Source: Pontibacter ramchanderi (lineage in GTDB: Bacteria > Bacteroidota > Bacteroidia > Cytophagales > Hymenobacteraceae). From it: a stretch of DNA of 64,000 bases. The stretch covers positions 868,001 through 932,000 of the forward strand of contig NZ_PJMU01000003.1 of assembly GCF_002846395.1 (NCBI RefSeq), given 5' to 3'. Under the pieces are notes generated by a model that worked only from the letters and a program-made list of their open reading frames with translations, did not search any database and had not been told where the DNA came from. Shown in pieces: positions 19,267 to 27,950 of this stretch; position 1 is the stretch's first letter; the number at the start of each line of letters is the position of its first letter. The translations under genes and the position numbers were made by a program.

Positions 19267-20427
19267 TTATAGGTTATGGGATTCTTCCAGGCTGCTGCCA
19301 TCCGCGATCTCGGCCACATAGGTTTTGAGCTGAATGCCGAACTGCAGTCTGTAGGCTTCTTCCATTTTCTCGGTAAAGCCACCAAGCGCTTCCAGCTTCA
19401 CCAGGTTAATGGTGCAGCCACCGAAGCCGCCACCCATCATGCGGGCACCCAGCACCTCTTCCAGGTCGTGTGTTTGCTCTACCAGAAAGTCCAGTTCGGG
19501 GCAGCTCACTTCGTAGTCGTGCTGCAGGCCGCGGTGCGAGGCATACATTTTCTCGCCGAAGGTATGCATATCGCCCTGCTCCAACGCCAGACAGGCCTCC
19601 TCTACCCGATTGTTTTCGTGCACCACAAAGGTGCAGCGCCTGTACACGGTGGGGTTAAACTCTTCCTGGTGCTGTTCCAGCATGCCCATCGTAACGTCGC
19701 GCAGACTCCTGACCTGCGGGTAGTGACGCTGCAGCAGTGCTACACCGGCTTCGCACTCCTGTCGGCGGGTGTTGTACTCCGACGAAGCCAGGCTGTGCTT
19801 CACCTGTGTGTCACAGAGTACAATGCGGTAATCGGCCATGTCGAGAGGGTAATAGTCGAACTCCAGGGAGCGGCAATCAAGCCTGACTGCGTGCCCCTGC
19901 CGACCGTACATGCTGGCGAACTGATCCATGATGCCACAGCGCACACCTGCGTAGGAATGCTCGGCCATTTGCGCCATCTTTACCATGTCAAACTTGGGTA
20001 TGCCTAGCTCGAAGAGATGGTTCAGAGCGAAGGCCAATCCGCACTCCACGGCCGCTGAGGAGGAAATTCCAGCCCCAATCGGGATGTTGCCGCCGTACAC
20101 CAGGTCAAAGCCTCTCACATCATAACCCGCCTGTTGGAACTGCGCAATGACACCGAGCAGGTAATTGGCCCAACTCAACTCAGTCCGCTGCACCTGCCTC
20201 AGATCGAATTCCGCCTCCTGTTGCAGGTCGAAGGCGTATACCCGGAAGAAATGGCCCTGGTTAGGCGCCACAGCGAAGTAAATCTCCTTGTCAATGGCGG
20301 CCGGCAGCACAAAGCCCTCGTTGTAGTCGGTATGCTCACCGATCAGGTTTACCCGACCGGGGGAGCGGACAATGATTGGTTCCCCGTTGTATCGGGCTTG
20401 AAAAGCTTGTTTGATCTTGTTTAGCAT
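19267..20427 (-). CDS. galK: galactokinase
   Basis: GHMP-family kinase of 386 residues from the ATG at 20427 (MLNKIKQAF). It phosphorylates galactose at C1. Visible motifs are GEHTDYNEGFVLPAAID (substrate binding), GAGISSSAAVECG (phosphate loop) and GGGFGGCTINLV. It heads the galK-galT-symporter group on the minus strand. No galE or mutarotase is in the window. Confidence 0.95.
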   Translation of the reverse strand: MLNKIKQAFQARYNGEPIIVRSPGRVNLIGEHTDYNEGFVLPAAIDKEIYFAVAPNQGHFFRVYAFDLQQEAEFDLRQVQRTELSWANYLLGVIAQFQQAGYDVRGFDLVYGGNIPIGAGISSSAAVECGLAFALNHLFELGIPKFDMVKMAQMAEHSYAGVRCGIMDQFASMYGRQGHAVRLDCRSLEFDYYPLDMADYRIVLCDTQVKHSLASSEYNTRRQECEAGVALLQRHYPQVRSLRDVTMGMLEQHQEEFNPTVYRRCTFVVHENNRVEEACLALEQGDMHTFGEKMYASHRGLQHDYEVSCPELDFLVEQTHDLEEVLGARMMGGGFGGCTINLVKLEALGGFTEKMEEAYRLQFGIQLKTYVAEIADGSSLEESHNL

Positions 20428-21111
20428 CGTTTGTTCTGTATGCAGGCATTCTATGACTACACCAACTCTAAAGCGGTTATGCCGCAATCAACCTATACCT
20501 TAGTATTTAGTCATTTTTTCGGCTCGATTGGTTCTGGTGTTCGCTTGCTAAGCTCTGTTTCTGCTATATCTTCGGAATCACTTGCAAGTGCCAATCGGCC
20601 AAAGCCACTGCTGAATATCTGCCTCCAATATAGCCAATTGAAATTAGTTTACCAGCTTCGTGTCTAGTTCATAACAGTTGAAGTTGGCAGGTGTGTGACG
20701 TAAGCTTCGGGATTTAGCAGGCACTCGCATACTGGAAGATTACAGCAAGCAGTTTGGAGCCAGCTATGCCCCTGCTCCACAGCCACTCTTTAACATCAGG
20801 CACAGTACACGTCGGCATTGTATTTAACCGGGGCACAATAGATCAAAAGACTGTTTAAAATTTTAGCCGAAGACCTGCTTTGTTAAACGCAGAAGTCTTT
20901 GCTAACTTAGAGGCTTCTAAAAGAGCATGTTCAAACTTCGTCGTTCATATAGCCTTTGTTTCGCAGCGGAAGCCACCATCCGTTATCTCAGGACGCACGC
21001 TGCAGCCAGGCGGCTTTAGCACGTGCCTACAGCATCGCTCCTGCCTGTCCTGCTGGACACTACCTAAACGTTTAAGCATTCTCTAGCACTTTATTGCACC
21101 ATACAGTTCAT
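20428..21111. other. divergent intergenic region between galK and the Ig-like protein gene
   Basis: This 684-bp gap must hold promoters for the galK unit (minus) and the Ig-like gene (plus). I see no credible gene; the two short open frames here lack signal peptides or family features. One CTATACCT motif is at about 20492. No clear -7/-33 Bacteroidota promoter was found by eye. Confidence 0.4.
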
Positions 21112-22698
21112 ATGAAAAAGAGTCTACTTCTTTTTTCTCTTCTGCTCCTTACCATCGCCCAAGCAATTGCCCAGGACACCCCCACCTCTGGCAAATCTTC
21201 CAAGGCATCTGCCATTAAGCTTCAGTTTCCGACCGAACCCGGCTGGAATGTACTGAAAGAAGGGCAGCAGCTTGAGTTTAAGGTGCAGGCCAGTGGCGGC
21301 ACCGGCACCGCATTCAGGTATAGCATCAAGCAGGGCAAAGTCGACGGCATGGTCTTCGACTCGCTCGGCTATTTCTCATGGACGCCCAGTTACGATTTTG
21401 TAGACCGGTTGAGCGGTGGACGCATTTTGCAGGTGATTTTTGAGGCTCGCAACGAGAAAGACGAAAGCACCAGCCAGGTAGTAGACTTTAAGGTGGAGCA
21501 CGTGAACCGCCCTCCCGTAGTGGGCGAGCTCAAGCCGCTCTACGTGCGCTACAACACCCAAAACACCTATACCATTGAGTCGGCGGCGGTGCAGGACGAA
21601 GACGAGGACCCGATCGTGTTTGTGGCCATTGCCGACGGCATGCCAGAGGGTGCTAAACTTTCGGCCCAGGGTGAATTCACCTGGAAGCCTTCGCTCACGC
21701 AGTTCAATCGGCTACGCAACAAGCCCCTTATGGTGGAGTTTTATGTAGAAGACCAACCCGCCAAAGCGCGCACAAAGGGCGCTTTTAAGGTAGAGGTGAC
21801 GCAACAGGACCTGCCCCCTACCCTGCAGATGATCCCATCGCAGAAGCGCTTTGTGTATAAGGAGGATGCCACCCTGAACATCAAGTTCCAGATCTACGAC
21901 CCGAACGGCGAGCCCGACATCGCCTCCTTTAGCTTTATCTCCACCAACACCCTGGTGCCGGCTTCGGCTCTGGTCAAAAACACGCCGTCGCAGTACGAGT
22001 TCATCTGGCGCCCAGGCTACGATTTCGTGCGCGACCCACTTGACTCGGTGGCTTTTGAAATGACATTTTTTGTGCTTGACAAATCGAACAAGCGCGACGA
22101 GCGAACTGTGTCGATTACCGTACTCAATGCTGTGAACGAGGGCGAAAAGGACCAGAAGCTTTACAACGAGTACCGTGCATCGCTGGTGCGCGCCTGGGAC
22201 CTGATGGAACAGCTCAAGGAAACGGAGAAAGACCTGAAAAAGAAGTACAACCGTGCCCGCAAAGGCAAGAAGGGCCGCTCCCTGGCCAACGCCTCAATGG
22301 GTGCCGTAACAGGTATAGCACCGGTGGTGATCGACGAGCCGGCCACCAGCAAAAAAATCACGACCATTGGAGGCACCACCGTCATGACCATTGGCACACT
22401 GGAAGCCACCGAAGTAATCGGCCGCTCCACAAAGGACCTGGTGGAGCGTCTGAATTATATCATCGAGAAGCGAAACGAGCTGCAGACCAAAGGCGACGTT
22501 TTCGCCCGGAAGTATGCGCTCAAGTCGTCGCGCCGCAGACCGGAGTTCCTGAAAGATGTGGATGACTTTGTGGCGGTGATGAACCTTAAAGGACTTGTTG
22601 CGCTGGAGCTGGATGCCAATTGGACTAATAAGCATAAAGCCACGGATGAGAACATCGCCAAGACGTTTAAGGATTTCGGTTACGAGAGCCAGAATTAA
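21112..22698 (+). CDS. secreted protein with Ig-like repeats and a C-terminal coiled coil; function unknown
   Basis: A 528-residue exported protein from the ATG at 21112 (MKKSLLLFSLLLL, cleavage near AIAQ). Three cadherin/He_PIG-like beta-sandwich units of about 100 residues span 35-360; each has a phrase of the type GxFSWTPSYDFVD (two are SYFSWTP-like and one is EFIWRPGYDFV). Residues 365-415 are a highly charged coiled coil, then a Gly/Thr/Ala-rich segment (ITTIGGTTVMTIGTLEATEVIG) and a second helical part to the end. It stands alone, divergent from galK. I do not recognise a characterised homologue; an envelope scaffold or adhesin role is a guess. Confidence 0.8.
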   Translation: MKKSLLLFSLLLLTIAQAIAQDTPTSGKSSKASAIKLQFPTEPGWNVLKEGQQLEFKVQASGGTGTAFRYSIKQGKVDGMVFDSLGYFSWTPSYDFVDRLSGGRILQVIFEARNEKDESTSQVVDFKVEHVNRPPVVGELKPLYVRYNTQNTYTIESAAVQDEDEDPIVFVAIADGMPEGAKLSAQGEFTWKPSLTQFNRLRNKPLMVEFYVEDQPAKARTKGAFKVEVTQQDLPPTLQMIPSQKRFVYKEDATLNIKFQIYDPNGEPDIASFSFISTNTLVPASALVKNTPSQYEFIWRPGYDFVRDPLDSVAFEMTFFVLDKSNKRDERTVSITVLNAVNEGEKDQKLYNEYRASLVRAWDLMEQLKETEKDLKKKYNRARKGKKGRSLANASMGAVTGIAPVVIDEPATSKKITTIGGTTVMTIGTLEATEVIGRSTKDLVERLNYIIEKRNELQTKGDVFARKYALKSSRRRPEFLKDVDDFVAVMNLKGLVALELDANWTNKHKATDENIAKTFKDFGYESQN

Positions 22699-22766
22699 GG
22701 GCTAACATTTCATGGCGCGAGCGTCCTCGCTTGTGACGGGTATCGTGGGGCCTCTGGCCGAGTGTC

Positions 22767-22826
22767 AGGTATAGCGACCAGTTTGGCTATACCTATACCT
22801 AGCGTAGCTGCTGCTTAGCTATACCT
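22767..22826. repeat. cluster of four AGGTATAG/CTATACCT motifs
   Basis: One AGGTATAG (22767-22774) is followed by three CTATACCT copies at 22787-22794, 22793-22800 (overlapping) and 22819-22826. The first with any later one can pair as an 8-bp hairpin. The cluster partly overlaps the left end of repeat copy B. Confidence 0.85.
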
Positions 22827-23128
22827 TAAGCTGTTTTGTTTTATAGCTTCGCCTGTGCGGCGGGCACCTTCTTTTTGTCTTGACACAAATCGAGGGCCCC
22901 TACCCCCACTCGCTGACCGCTCTCGACAGGGGGACCCCTTCACCCCCAACAGTGGAGTGTCGTAAAGTGCACCTGGCCAAAGCGATCTGTTTCATAGCCC
23001 AAGGGACAAATTAGTCTTTCAATGCGTGGCAGTGGTTTGTGAAAGTAACTACAGCGCCTATACCTGTTGATTGGCATTTAAAGAAAAGGCCCCCTTGGGG
23101 GCAGAGGCCATCGACAAAGAAGGGTACA
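22800..23128 (-). repeat. dispersed repeat, copy B (inverted partner at 350-682)
   Basis: Reverse complement of copy A with the same block order: the G-rich region around 23095, the conserved central 220 bp, and the end carrying AAGGTATAG. It occupies the intergenic space between the Ig-like protein gene and the hydrolase gene, so both copies are extragenic. The pair is in inverted orientation 22.4 kb apart, which could support inversion of the intervening segment by homologous recombination. Confidence 0.8.
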
Positions 23129-23249
23129 GGGGGATGTCAATCAGGCATAGGTAAAATTTAAATAAAACTCCTGTACCTAACAATTGGCAGCTTTAGATTC
23201 ATCACCTTAAACAATCGAGAGTTTGAGCATGCTTTTCCCTCAAACAAAA

Positions 23250-23284
23250 AAGCTGAAAGCAACCGACTGCGGTGCTTTCAGCTT
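23250..23284 (-). terminator. bidirectional intrinsic terminator after the MhqD-like hydrolase
   Basis: A 12-bp perfect stem, AAGCTGAAAGCA with TGCTTTCAGCTT, has an 11-nt loop and T-tracts on both strands. It lies 25 bp beyond the hydrolase stop codon. Confidence 0.8.
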
Positions 23285-23309
23285 TTTCAACTTTCAGCCA
23301 AACTTAAAC

Positions 23310-23933
23310 TTAAGAAGCCAGTATCTTTTTACCCAGCTCTATTTCTTCTTCTATTATCGTGTGCGGACGGCCTGGATATACTTTGCGGGTCACTTTCGCC
23401 CCCATGCTTTCCAGTTGCTTCACAGTCTCGTCTACCCTGCTGACAGGTACGTGCGAATCCGGATCGCCGGTTGTGATCAGCACGGGCGTGCCCTCAAAGT
23501 TGCCCTTGTAGTGGCTCGTGTCTAACTCCTGCCCAATTAGCCCTCCGGTAAAGATCAGCAGGCCACCAAAGCGCTGTGCGTGCCGGCTCGCGTACTCCGC
23601 CGTCAGGCAGGCGCCCTGCGAGAAGCCGAGTAGGTAGATGTCTTTGCTGGCTATACCTTGCGCCTGTATATCTTTCACGGTCTCATCAATCAGTTCAAGG
23701 GCAGAATCCAGCGCCGGTTGGTTCTGGTCGGCAGGGGCCATAAAGCTGTAAGGATACCAGGTGTTGTTCGTGGCCTGCGGTGCGTAGCGCGTGAAATCAT
23801 CGGCACCCAACTCGTGCGCCAAAGGCAGGATGCTGGTCGGCGTGGCTCCTCTTCCATGAATCAGGATGAGCGCCTTGCCTGTTTCTGACAGGGGCTTGCC
23901 CTGTGTGAGCACTTTCTTTTCGTGTGTGTACAT
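23310..23933 (-). CDS. alpha/beta hydrolase, phospholipase/carboxylesterase (MhqD-like)
   Basis: A 207-residue serine hydrolase. The oxyanion region is LILIHGRGATP, the nucleophile elbow is GFSQGA, the acid is in TGDPDSHVP and the catalytic His is in GRPHTI. It starts 35 bp after the dioxygenase gene, making a two-gene unit. In Bacillus subtilis the similar pair MhqD/MhqO is induced by quinones and hydroquinones, so a role in aromatic electrophile clearance is likely by analogy. The alternative is a general carboxylesterase. Confidence 0.85.
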   Translation of the reverse strand: MYTHEKKVLTQGKPLSETGKALILIHGRGATPTSILPLAHELGADDFTRYAPQATNNTWYPYSFMAPADQNQPALDSALELIDETVKDIQAQGIASKDIYLLGFSQGACLTAEYASRHAQRFGGLLIFTGGLIGQELDTSHYKGNFEGTPVLITTGDPDSHVPVSRVDETVKQLESMGAKVTRKVYPGRPHTIIEEEIELGKKILAS

Positions 23934-23968
23934 GGCGATACCTTTCGTTCGGTTTCAATAACAATCTT

Positions 23969-24904
23969 CTAGACCAGGCTTGGCAAAACGGCCTCAATTT
24001 TAGCACGGTGCGGCTCGTACTGCGGTGGCAGCAACAGTTTCTGTCCCAATTCCTCCACCGGCTCATCTACCGCAAAACCCGGGTTATCAGTCGCAATCTC
24101 GAAGAGTACGCCGCCCGGCTCCCGGAAGTAGAGCGAGTAGAAGTAATTTCGGTCAATCTTCTCGGTGATGTTAAAGCCCTTGCCAGCGATAACCTCCCGG
24201 AAACGCATCAGCACCTCTTCGTCTTTCACCCGGAAAGCGATGTGGTGGTTAGTGCCGGCCCCGCCTTCACCACGCCCGATATTCGGATTTTCCACGATAT
24301 CGATGATGTTGGCGCCTTCCACCGCATCGGTGCTATACCTGTAACTGCCGCCGGTCTGGTCCTGCAAGGTATAGCCAAAGATATCGGTTAAGATATCGGC
24401 CGTCTTGTCGGCTTTCTGCAAAGTCAGGGTCACGCTATGGAAGCCCTTTGTGGCCACCTCCGCTTTCACTTCTTCTATTTCCCAAGCCTTGCGGTTATCC
24501 GTATTTTTCGGAATGACCAGCTCCAGCAGCAAGCCGTCCGGGTCTTGGAAAGGCAGGTACTGCTCCCCGAATTTCTCCGAAGGGCGACCGTAGCTCACCT
24601 TGTGCTCCTCAAAGCGCTTCATCCAGAAATCGAAACTGCCCTCCGGAACAGCATAGCCGATGTGCGTGGCCATACCTGCTCCGGCCTTACCGCGGCGTGC
24701 TCCCTGGTAAGGGAAGAAAGTCAGGATGGTACCCGGACTTCCTGCTTCATCACCATAATAAAGGTGGTAGGTGCCGGGGTCATCGAAATTGACCGTCTTT
24801 TTGAGCAGCCTTAGCCCGAGCACTTTAGTGTAAAAGTCCAGGTTAGCTTTCGCCGCATTAGCTATAGCCGTGATGTGGTGAATTCCTAAGATTCTGTCTT
24901 CCAT
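23969..24904 (-). CDS. ring-cleaving dioxygenase, glyoxalase/VOC superfamily (MhqO-like)
   Basis: A 311-residue protein made of two vicinal-oxygen-chelate modules. Each half begins with a family His strand: ILGIHHITAIA at the N-terminus and GFHSVTLTL near residue 152. The second half includes HHIAFRV and a Glu in GGVLFEIATDNPGF. Relatives include MhqO and putative hydroquinone dioxygenases. It lies just upstream of the MhqD-like hydrolase on the same strand. Metal type and substrate cannot be decided from sequence. Confidence 0.88.
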   Translation of the reverse strand: MEDRILGIHHITAIANAAKANLDFYTKVLGLRLLKKTVNFDDPGTYHLYYGDEAGSPGTILTFFPYQGARRGKAGAGMATHIGYAVPEGSFDFWMKRFEEHKVSYGRPSEKFGEQYLPFQDPDGLLLELVIPKNTDNRKAWEIEEVKAEVATKGFHSVTLTLQKADKTADILTDIFGYTLQDQTGGSYRYSTDAVEGANIIDIVENPNIGRGEGGAGTNHHIAFRVKDEEVLMRFREVIAGKGFNITEKIDRNYFYSLYFREPGGVLFEIATDNPGFAVDEPVEELGQKLLLPPQYEPHRAKIEAVLPSLV

Positions 24905-25038
24905 GGGATTGCTTATTGCCGTTAAAAAGATATACGCGAATAGAACGTGATGATGTCATCTCGAACGCCGATGTGAAAGCCGAACTGTGAAAGCAACTCC
25001 AACTCGCCCTGGCATTCGAAATGACAATTGGTGCCGAA

Positions 25039-25575
25039 TTAGGCTTGCTTCACCAGCTGAATTTCAGCCTGCAGCCTGATCTCGTCGCTCACCACCACGC
25101 TGCCTGCTTCGGTCACAGCGTTCCAGGTCAGGCCAAACTCTTTGCGGCTGATCTTGCCGGTTACCGTGAAACCCGCTTTGTGCTGGCCATAAGGGTCCAC
25201 CACAGTGCCACCGAACTCAACATCAACCGTTACAGGCTTGGTTGTGCTGCGGATGGTCAGGTCGCCGTGCAGTTTGTAATCGTTGCCGCCTACATGCTCG
25301 TAGCGCGTACCTACAAAGCGCACTTCGTTGTGGTTGTCGGCGTCAAAAAAGTCAGCTGACTTCAGGTGGGTATCGCGCTGCTCGTTATTCGTGCTGATTG
25401 AGTTCACATCGGCTGTGAAAACGATGTTACTAGCTCCGTTAAAGTTTTCGTCTTCGCTCTCGGCCTCTACGGTAAACTTCTCGAAATAACCCGTTACTGT
25501 GGTGATCATCAAGTGCTTTACCTTAAACTGTACTTCGCTGTGCATGGGATCTACTGACCATCTTACGTTTGCCAT
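25039..25575 (-). CDS. YceI family lipocalin-like protein
   Basis: A 178-residue YceI-domain protein (WSVDPMHSEVQFKVKHLMITTVTGYF at the start, VTVDVEFGGTV and KISRKEFGLTW further on). The family forms a lipocalin-like barrel that binds isoprenoid or other apolar ligands. There is no signal peptide, so this copy is probably cytoplasmic. It is 134 bp upstream of the MhqO-like gene on the same strand and may share its stress regulation. The start is the ATG at 25575. Confidence 0.92.
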   Translation of the reverse strand: MANVRWSVDPMHSEVQFKVKHLMITTVTGYFEKFTVEAESEDENFNGASNIVFTADVNSISTNNEQRDTHLKSADFFDADNHNEVRFVGTRYEHVGGNDYKLHGDLTIRSTTKPVTVDVEFGGTVVDPYGQHKAGFTVTGKISRKEFGLTWNAVTEAGSVVVSDEIRLQAEIQLVKQA

Positions 25576-25616
25576 AATCTTTTATTTTATGTTTTAGTTT
25601 AAATGATTCTATGCTG

Positions 25617-25653
25617 CAAATCTACAACAAATGTATAGACTTTAAATGTACAT
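25617..25653 (-). promoter_or_regulatory. putative promoter and palindrome upstream of yceI
   Basis: Two minus-strand TAnnTTTG elements (TAGATTTG at 25624-25617 and TACATTTG at 25635-25628) match the Bacteroidota -7 consensus and would place the start of transcription 35-46 nt before the YceI ATG. No good -33 TTG is found at 19-nt spacing. The adjacent palindrome ATGTACAT (25646-25653) could be a repressor operator. Confidence 0.35.
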
Positions 25654-25724
25654 ACATTGATTTTATTAAAAAAGTTTCACCTGTTCTGTATTTCTCGTCT
25701 GAAAAGGGGCTTTGCCTCATAAAA

Positions 25725-25756
25725 AACACCCCACCGGTTTTCTCCAGTGGGGTGTT
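25725..25756 (-). terminator. intrinsic terminator after the MreB-like gene
   Basis: AACACCCCAC pairs with GTGGGGTGTT (10 bp, 12-nt loop), followed by TTTTTTATG on the minus strand. It lies 48 bp past the MreB-like stop. Confidence 0.8.
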
Positions 25757-25803
25757 GATTAGGCTACTTGATACCCTACTACACCAAAGCAGTTGGTTTT
25801 AAA

Positions 25804-26826
25804 TTAACGCATCAGGAATTGAAAGCGGTCGATGTTGCGTGTGGCAATGCCGGTGCCCCGCACCACGGCGCGGAGCGGGTCTTCTACCACATGGGTCGGC
25901 AACTTCGTTCTGGCAGAAATCCTTTTATCCAGACCGCGCAGCAAGGCGCCGCCACCTGTCAGGTAGATGCCCGTCTGGTGGATGTCGGCCGATAGCTCGG
26001 GCGGGGTCATTTCCAGGGTTTTCATCACGGCCTCTTCTATTTTGGCCAACGAACGGTCCAGGAAAAAAGCAACATCCGAATACGAAACAAAAACCTGCTT
26101 TGGTAGACCGGTCAGCAGGTCGCGGCCCTTGATGGCCACATCCTCCGGCGGGTTTTGCAACTCAGGCAAGGCTGCCCCTACCTCCAGCTTTATCCGGTCG
26201 GCGGTGGACTGCCCGATGAGCAGGTTGTGGTGCTTGCGCATGTAGTGCACAATGTCGGCGGTAAAGCTCTCGCCGGCCACTTTCAGGGACTGGTCGCATA
26301 CGATGCCGCTCAGGGCAATGACGGCAATCTCAGTCGTGCCGCCGCCAATGTCGACGATCATGTGCCCGTTCGGTTCCTCTACATCCAGCCCGATGCCAAT
26401 GGCGGCAGCGATCGGTTCGTGCACCAGGTATAGCTCCCTTGCCCCGGCTATGACGGCCGAGTCGCGAATAGCACGCTTCTCCACTTCGGTTATACCGGAA
26501 GGCACGCAAATCACCATCCGGAACGAGGAGCCAAACTTTCTCCTGCCGCCGTTGATCAGCTCCAGCATCCCCTTCATCATGTGTTCTGCCGCATGGAAAT
26601 CAGCGATCACGCCGTCCTTCATGGGCCGCACGATGCGAATGTCCTCGTGCGCCTTTCCTTCCATCTGCATGGCCTTGCGGCCAATCGCCAACACTCTGCC
26701 CGATGATCTGCTGTAGGCCACGATGGACGGCTCGTCCACCACTACTTTGTCGCCTTGCATGACCAAAAAATTGGCCGTACCCAAATCAATGGCAATATCC
26801 TCTCTGAAAAAATCTAAAAAACCCAT
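25804..26826 (-). CDS. mreB: rod shape-determining protein, MreB/Mbl family
   Basis: A 340-residue actin-like ATPase that forms membrane-associated filaments guiding wall synthesis. Phosphate loops are visible: IDLGTANFLVMQ near residues 13-24 and DIGGGTTEIAVIALSG near 165; the adenosine motif is LTGGGALLRGL near 295. No mreC, mreD, pbp2 or rodA follows, so it is an orphan copy, possibly a paralogue of the main mreB; AIGRKAMQMEGKAHEDIRIVRP is close to canonical MreB. It follows the Rnk/GreA-like gene by 46 bp and ends at a strong terminator. Confidence 0.9.
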   Translation of the reverse strand: MGFLDFFREDIAIDLGTANFLVMQGDKVVVDEPSIVAYSRSSGRVLAIGRKAMQMEGKAHEDIRIVRPMKDGVIADFHAAEHMMKGMLELINGGRRKFGSSFRMVICVPSGITEVEKRAIRDSAVIAGARELYLVHEPIAAAIGIGLDVEEPNGHMIVDIGGGTTEIAVIALSGIVCDQSLKVAGESFTADIVHYMRKHHNLLIGQSTADRIKLEVGAALPELQNPPEDVAIKGRDLLTGLPKQVFVSYSDVAFFLDRSLAKIEEAVMKTLEMTPPELSADIHQTGIYLTGGGALLRGLDKRISARTKLPTHVVEDPLRAVVRGTGIATRNIDRFQFLMR

Positions 26827-26872
26827 TCTCTATGGCGTAAAAAAATTCTCCTCCAACAAACCCAACCGCCTA

Positions 26873-27277
26873 CTAAAGGTTAAGATCTCCTGCAGCTTCG
26901 GGTTGGTACAGCACCTCCATCACCTCATACACCACCGTGCCCTTTGGCCCCGGCCGCTCTACCTGGTCGCCCACTTTGCAGCCCAGTATGGAGGTACCCA
27001 CAGGGGCCAGCACTGAAATTTTAAACTTGGAAAGATCCGCATCTTTTGGGTATACCACGGTCAGCTCCATTTGGGCGCCGCTCTTCAGCTCTCTCAGTTT
27101 CACGAGCGAGTTCATGGTCACCACATCCTCCGGAATTTCTTCGGAGGCCACCACTTTGGCGCGTTTCAACTCCTGGCTGAGCGCTGCCACGGTGTGGGCG
27201 CCGCTTACCTGACGCTGCGCCTGTACCAAGGCGTGCAGTCGCTGGAAATCTTTTTCGGTTAGATAGATCGGGTTCAT
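26873..27277 (-). CDS. GreA/GreB C-terminal-domain protein, Rnk-like
   Basis: A 134-residue protein from the ATG at 27277 (MNPIYLTEKDFQRL). A short N-terminal helical part is followed by the FKBP-like GreA/GreB C-terminal domain (VKLRELKSGAQMELTVVYP, SVLAPVGTSILGCKVGDQVE). It lacks the long GreA coiled coil, so it resembles Rnk, a nucleoside-diphosphate-kinase regulator that binds RNA polymerase. It is immediately upstream of the MreB-like gene on the same strand. Confidence 0.85.
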   Translation of the reverse strand: MNPIYLTEKDFQRLHALVQAQRQVSGAHTVAALSQELKRAKVVASEEIPEDVVTMNSLVKLRELKSGAQMELTVVYPKDADLSKFKISVLAPVGTSILGCKVGDQVERPGPKGTVVYEVMEVLYQPEAAGDLNL

Positions 27278-27950
27278 ATAAGTTAAAATCTTAAAGCTTT
27301 GTATGTTAATGCAGCAAGACAAAATATATTGTACTCAGCTGATCAACAGAAAATTAAAATATTGGTTGAAAATCAAATAGCGAGCTAGGTTCCAGGTATA
27401 GCGTTCTGCCCGGCCCCGGTGGCGGACGCTGGGCCTCCGGCGCACGGCGTGGAGGCGATTTAAAAAGGCAAACACACAAAAACTCCCTTACCTGCGGACT
27501 TTCGCGCTGTGTAAAGGTGTCTTGTGTAGTGACAAATTCTGGAATGTTAAGCAGGGTTGACCTGCCGCAAAGGATGGTGGCGTTCGCCCGGGGCCGGAGG
27601 GTTCCGGCTTACTTAATGAAGGCCTTAGGCGTTGTATAGAAGAAAAGGCAATAACCATTCAGCACATCACTTTGGGAAACGTGATGCGATGCCGCGACAA
27701 AGCCTGTCAGCGACTCCGAAAAGTTATGAATTGTTCTAATATAGGGATGCACGGTTCTGATAGTATTCCTTCAAAGTAACGGAAGAAAGCCCATAAATGC
27801 AAGAAAACAACCGCTTTACCACCTGTTTCAGGTAAAGCGCAGGGCCTTATACCTGAAACCAGAATGAACGCGGTTATCGCTGAGACGGGTTATGCCTTTC
27901 TAACTCAGCTCAAAGCCCTTGGCCCGACCGCGCGGGGGTACTGACCGCCG
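27278..27950. other. non-coding gap with an inverted repeat
   Basis: No gene is evident in this 673 bp. It contains AGGTATAG near 27395, a GC-rich stretch (27409-27450), and a perfect 10-bp inverted repeat, GTTTCAGGTA (27825-27834) with TACCTGAAAC (27850-27859). The latter lacks a T-tract, so it is not a convincing terminator for the TonB receptor gene that ends at 27951. Confidence 0.4.

Noticed and set aside
20431..21086. Short open frames in the galK upstream region
   Set aside because: About 70 residues each, with no signal peptide, domain or plausible neighbour relation; treated as non-coding promoter region.
22767..22826. Clustered AGGTATAG motifs as a CRISPR-like or tandem array
   Set aside because: The units are 8 bp, irregularly spaced and in both orientations, with no constant repeat-spacer length and no cas genes.
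27825..27859. Perfect 10-bp inverted repeat as terminator of the TonB receptor gene
   Set aside because: There is no T-tract on the minus strand after the stem, so it is recorded only as an inverted repeat.
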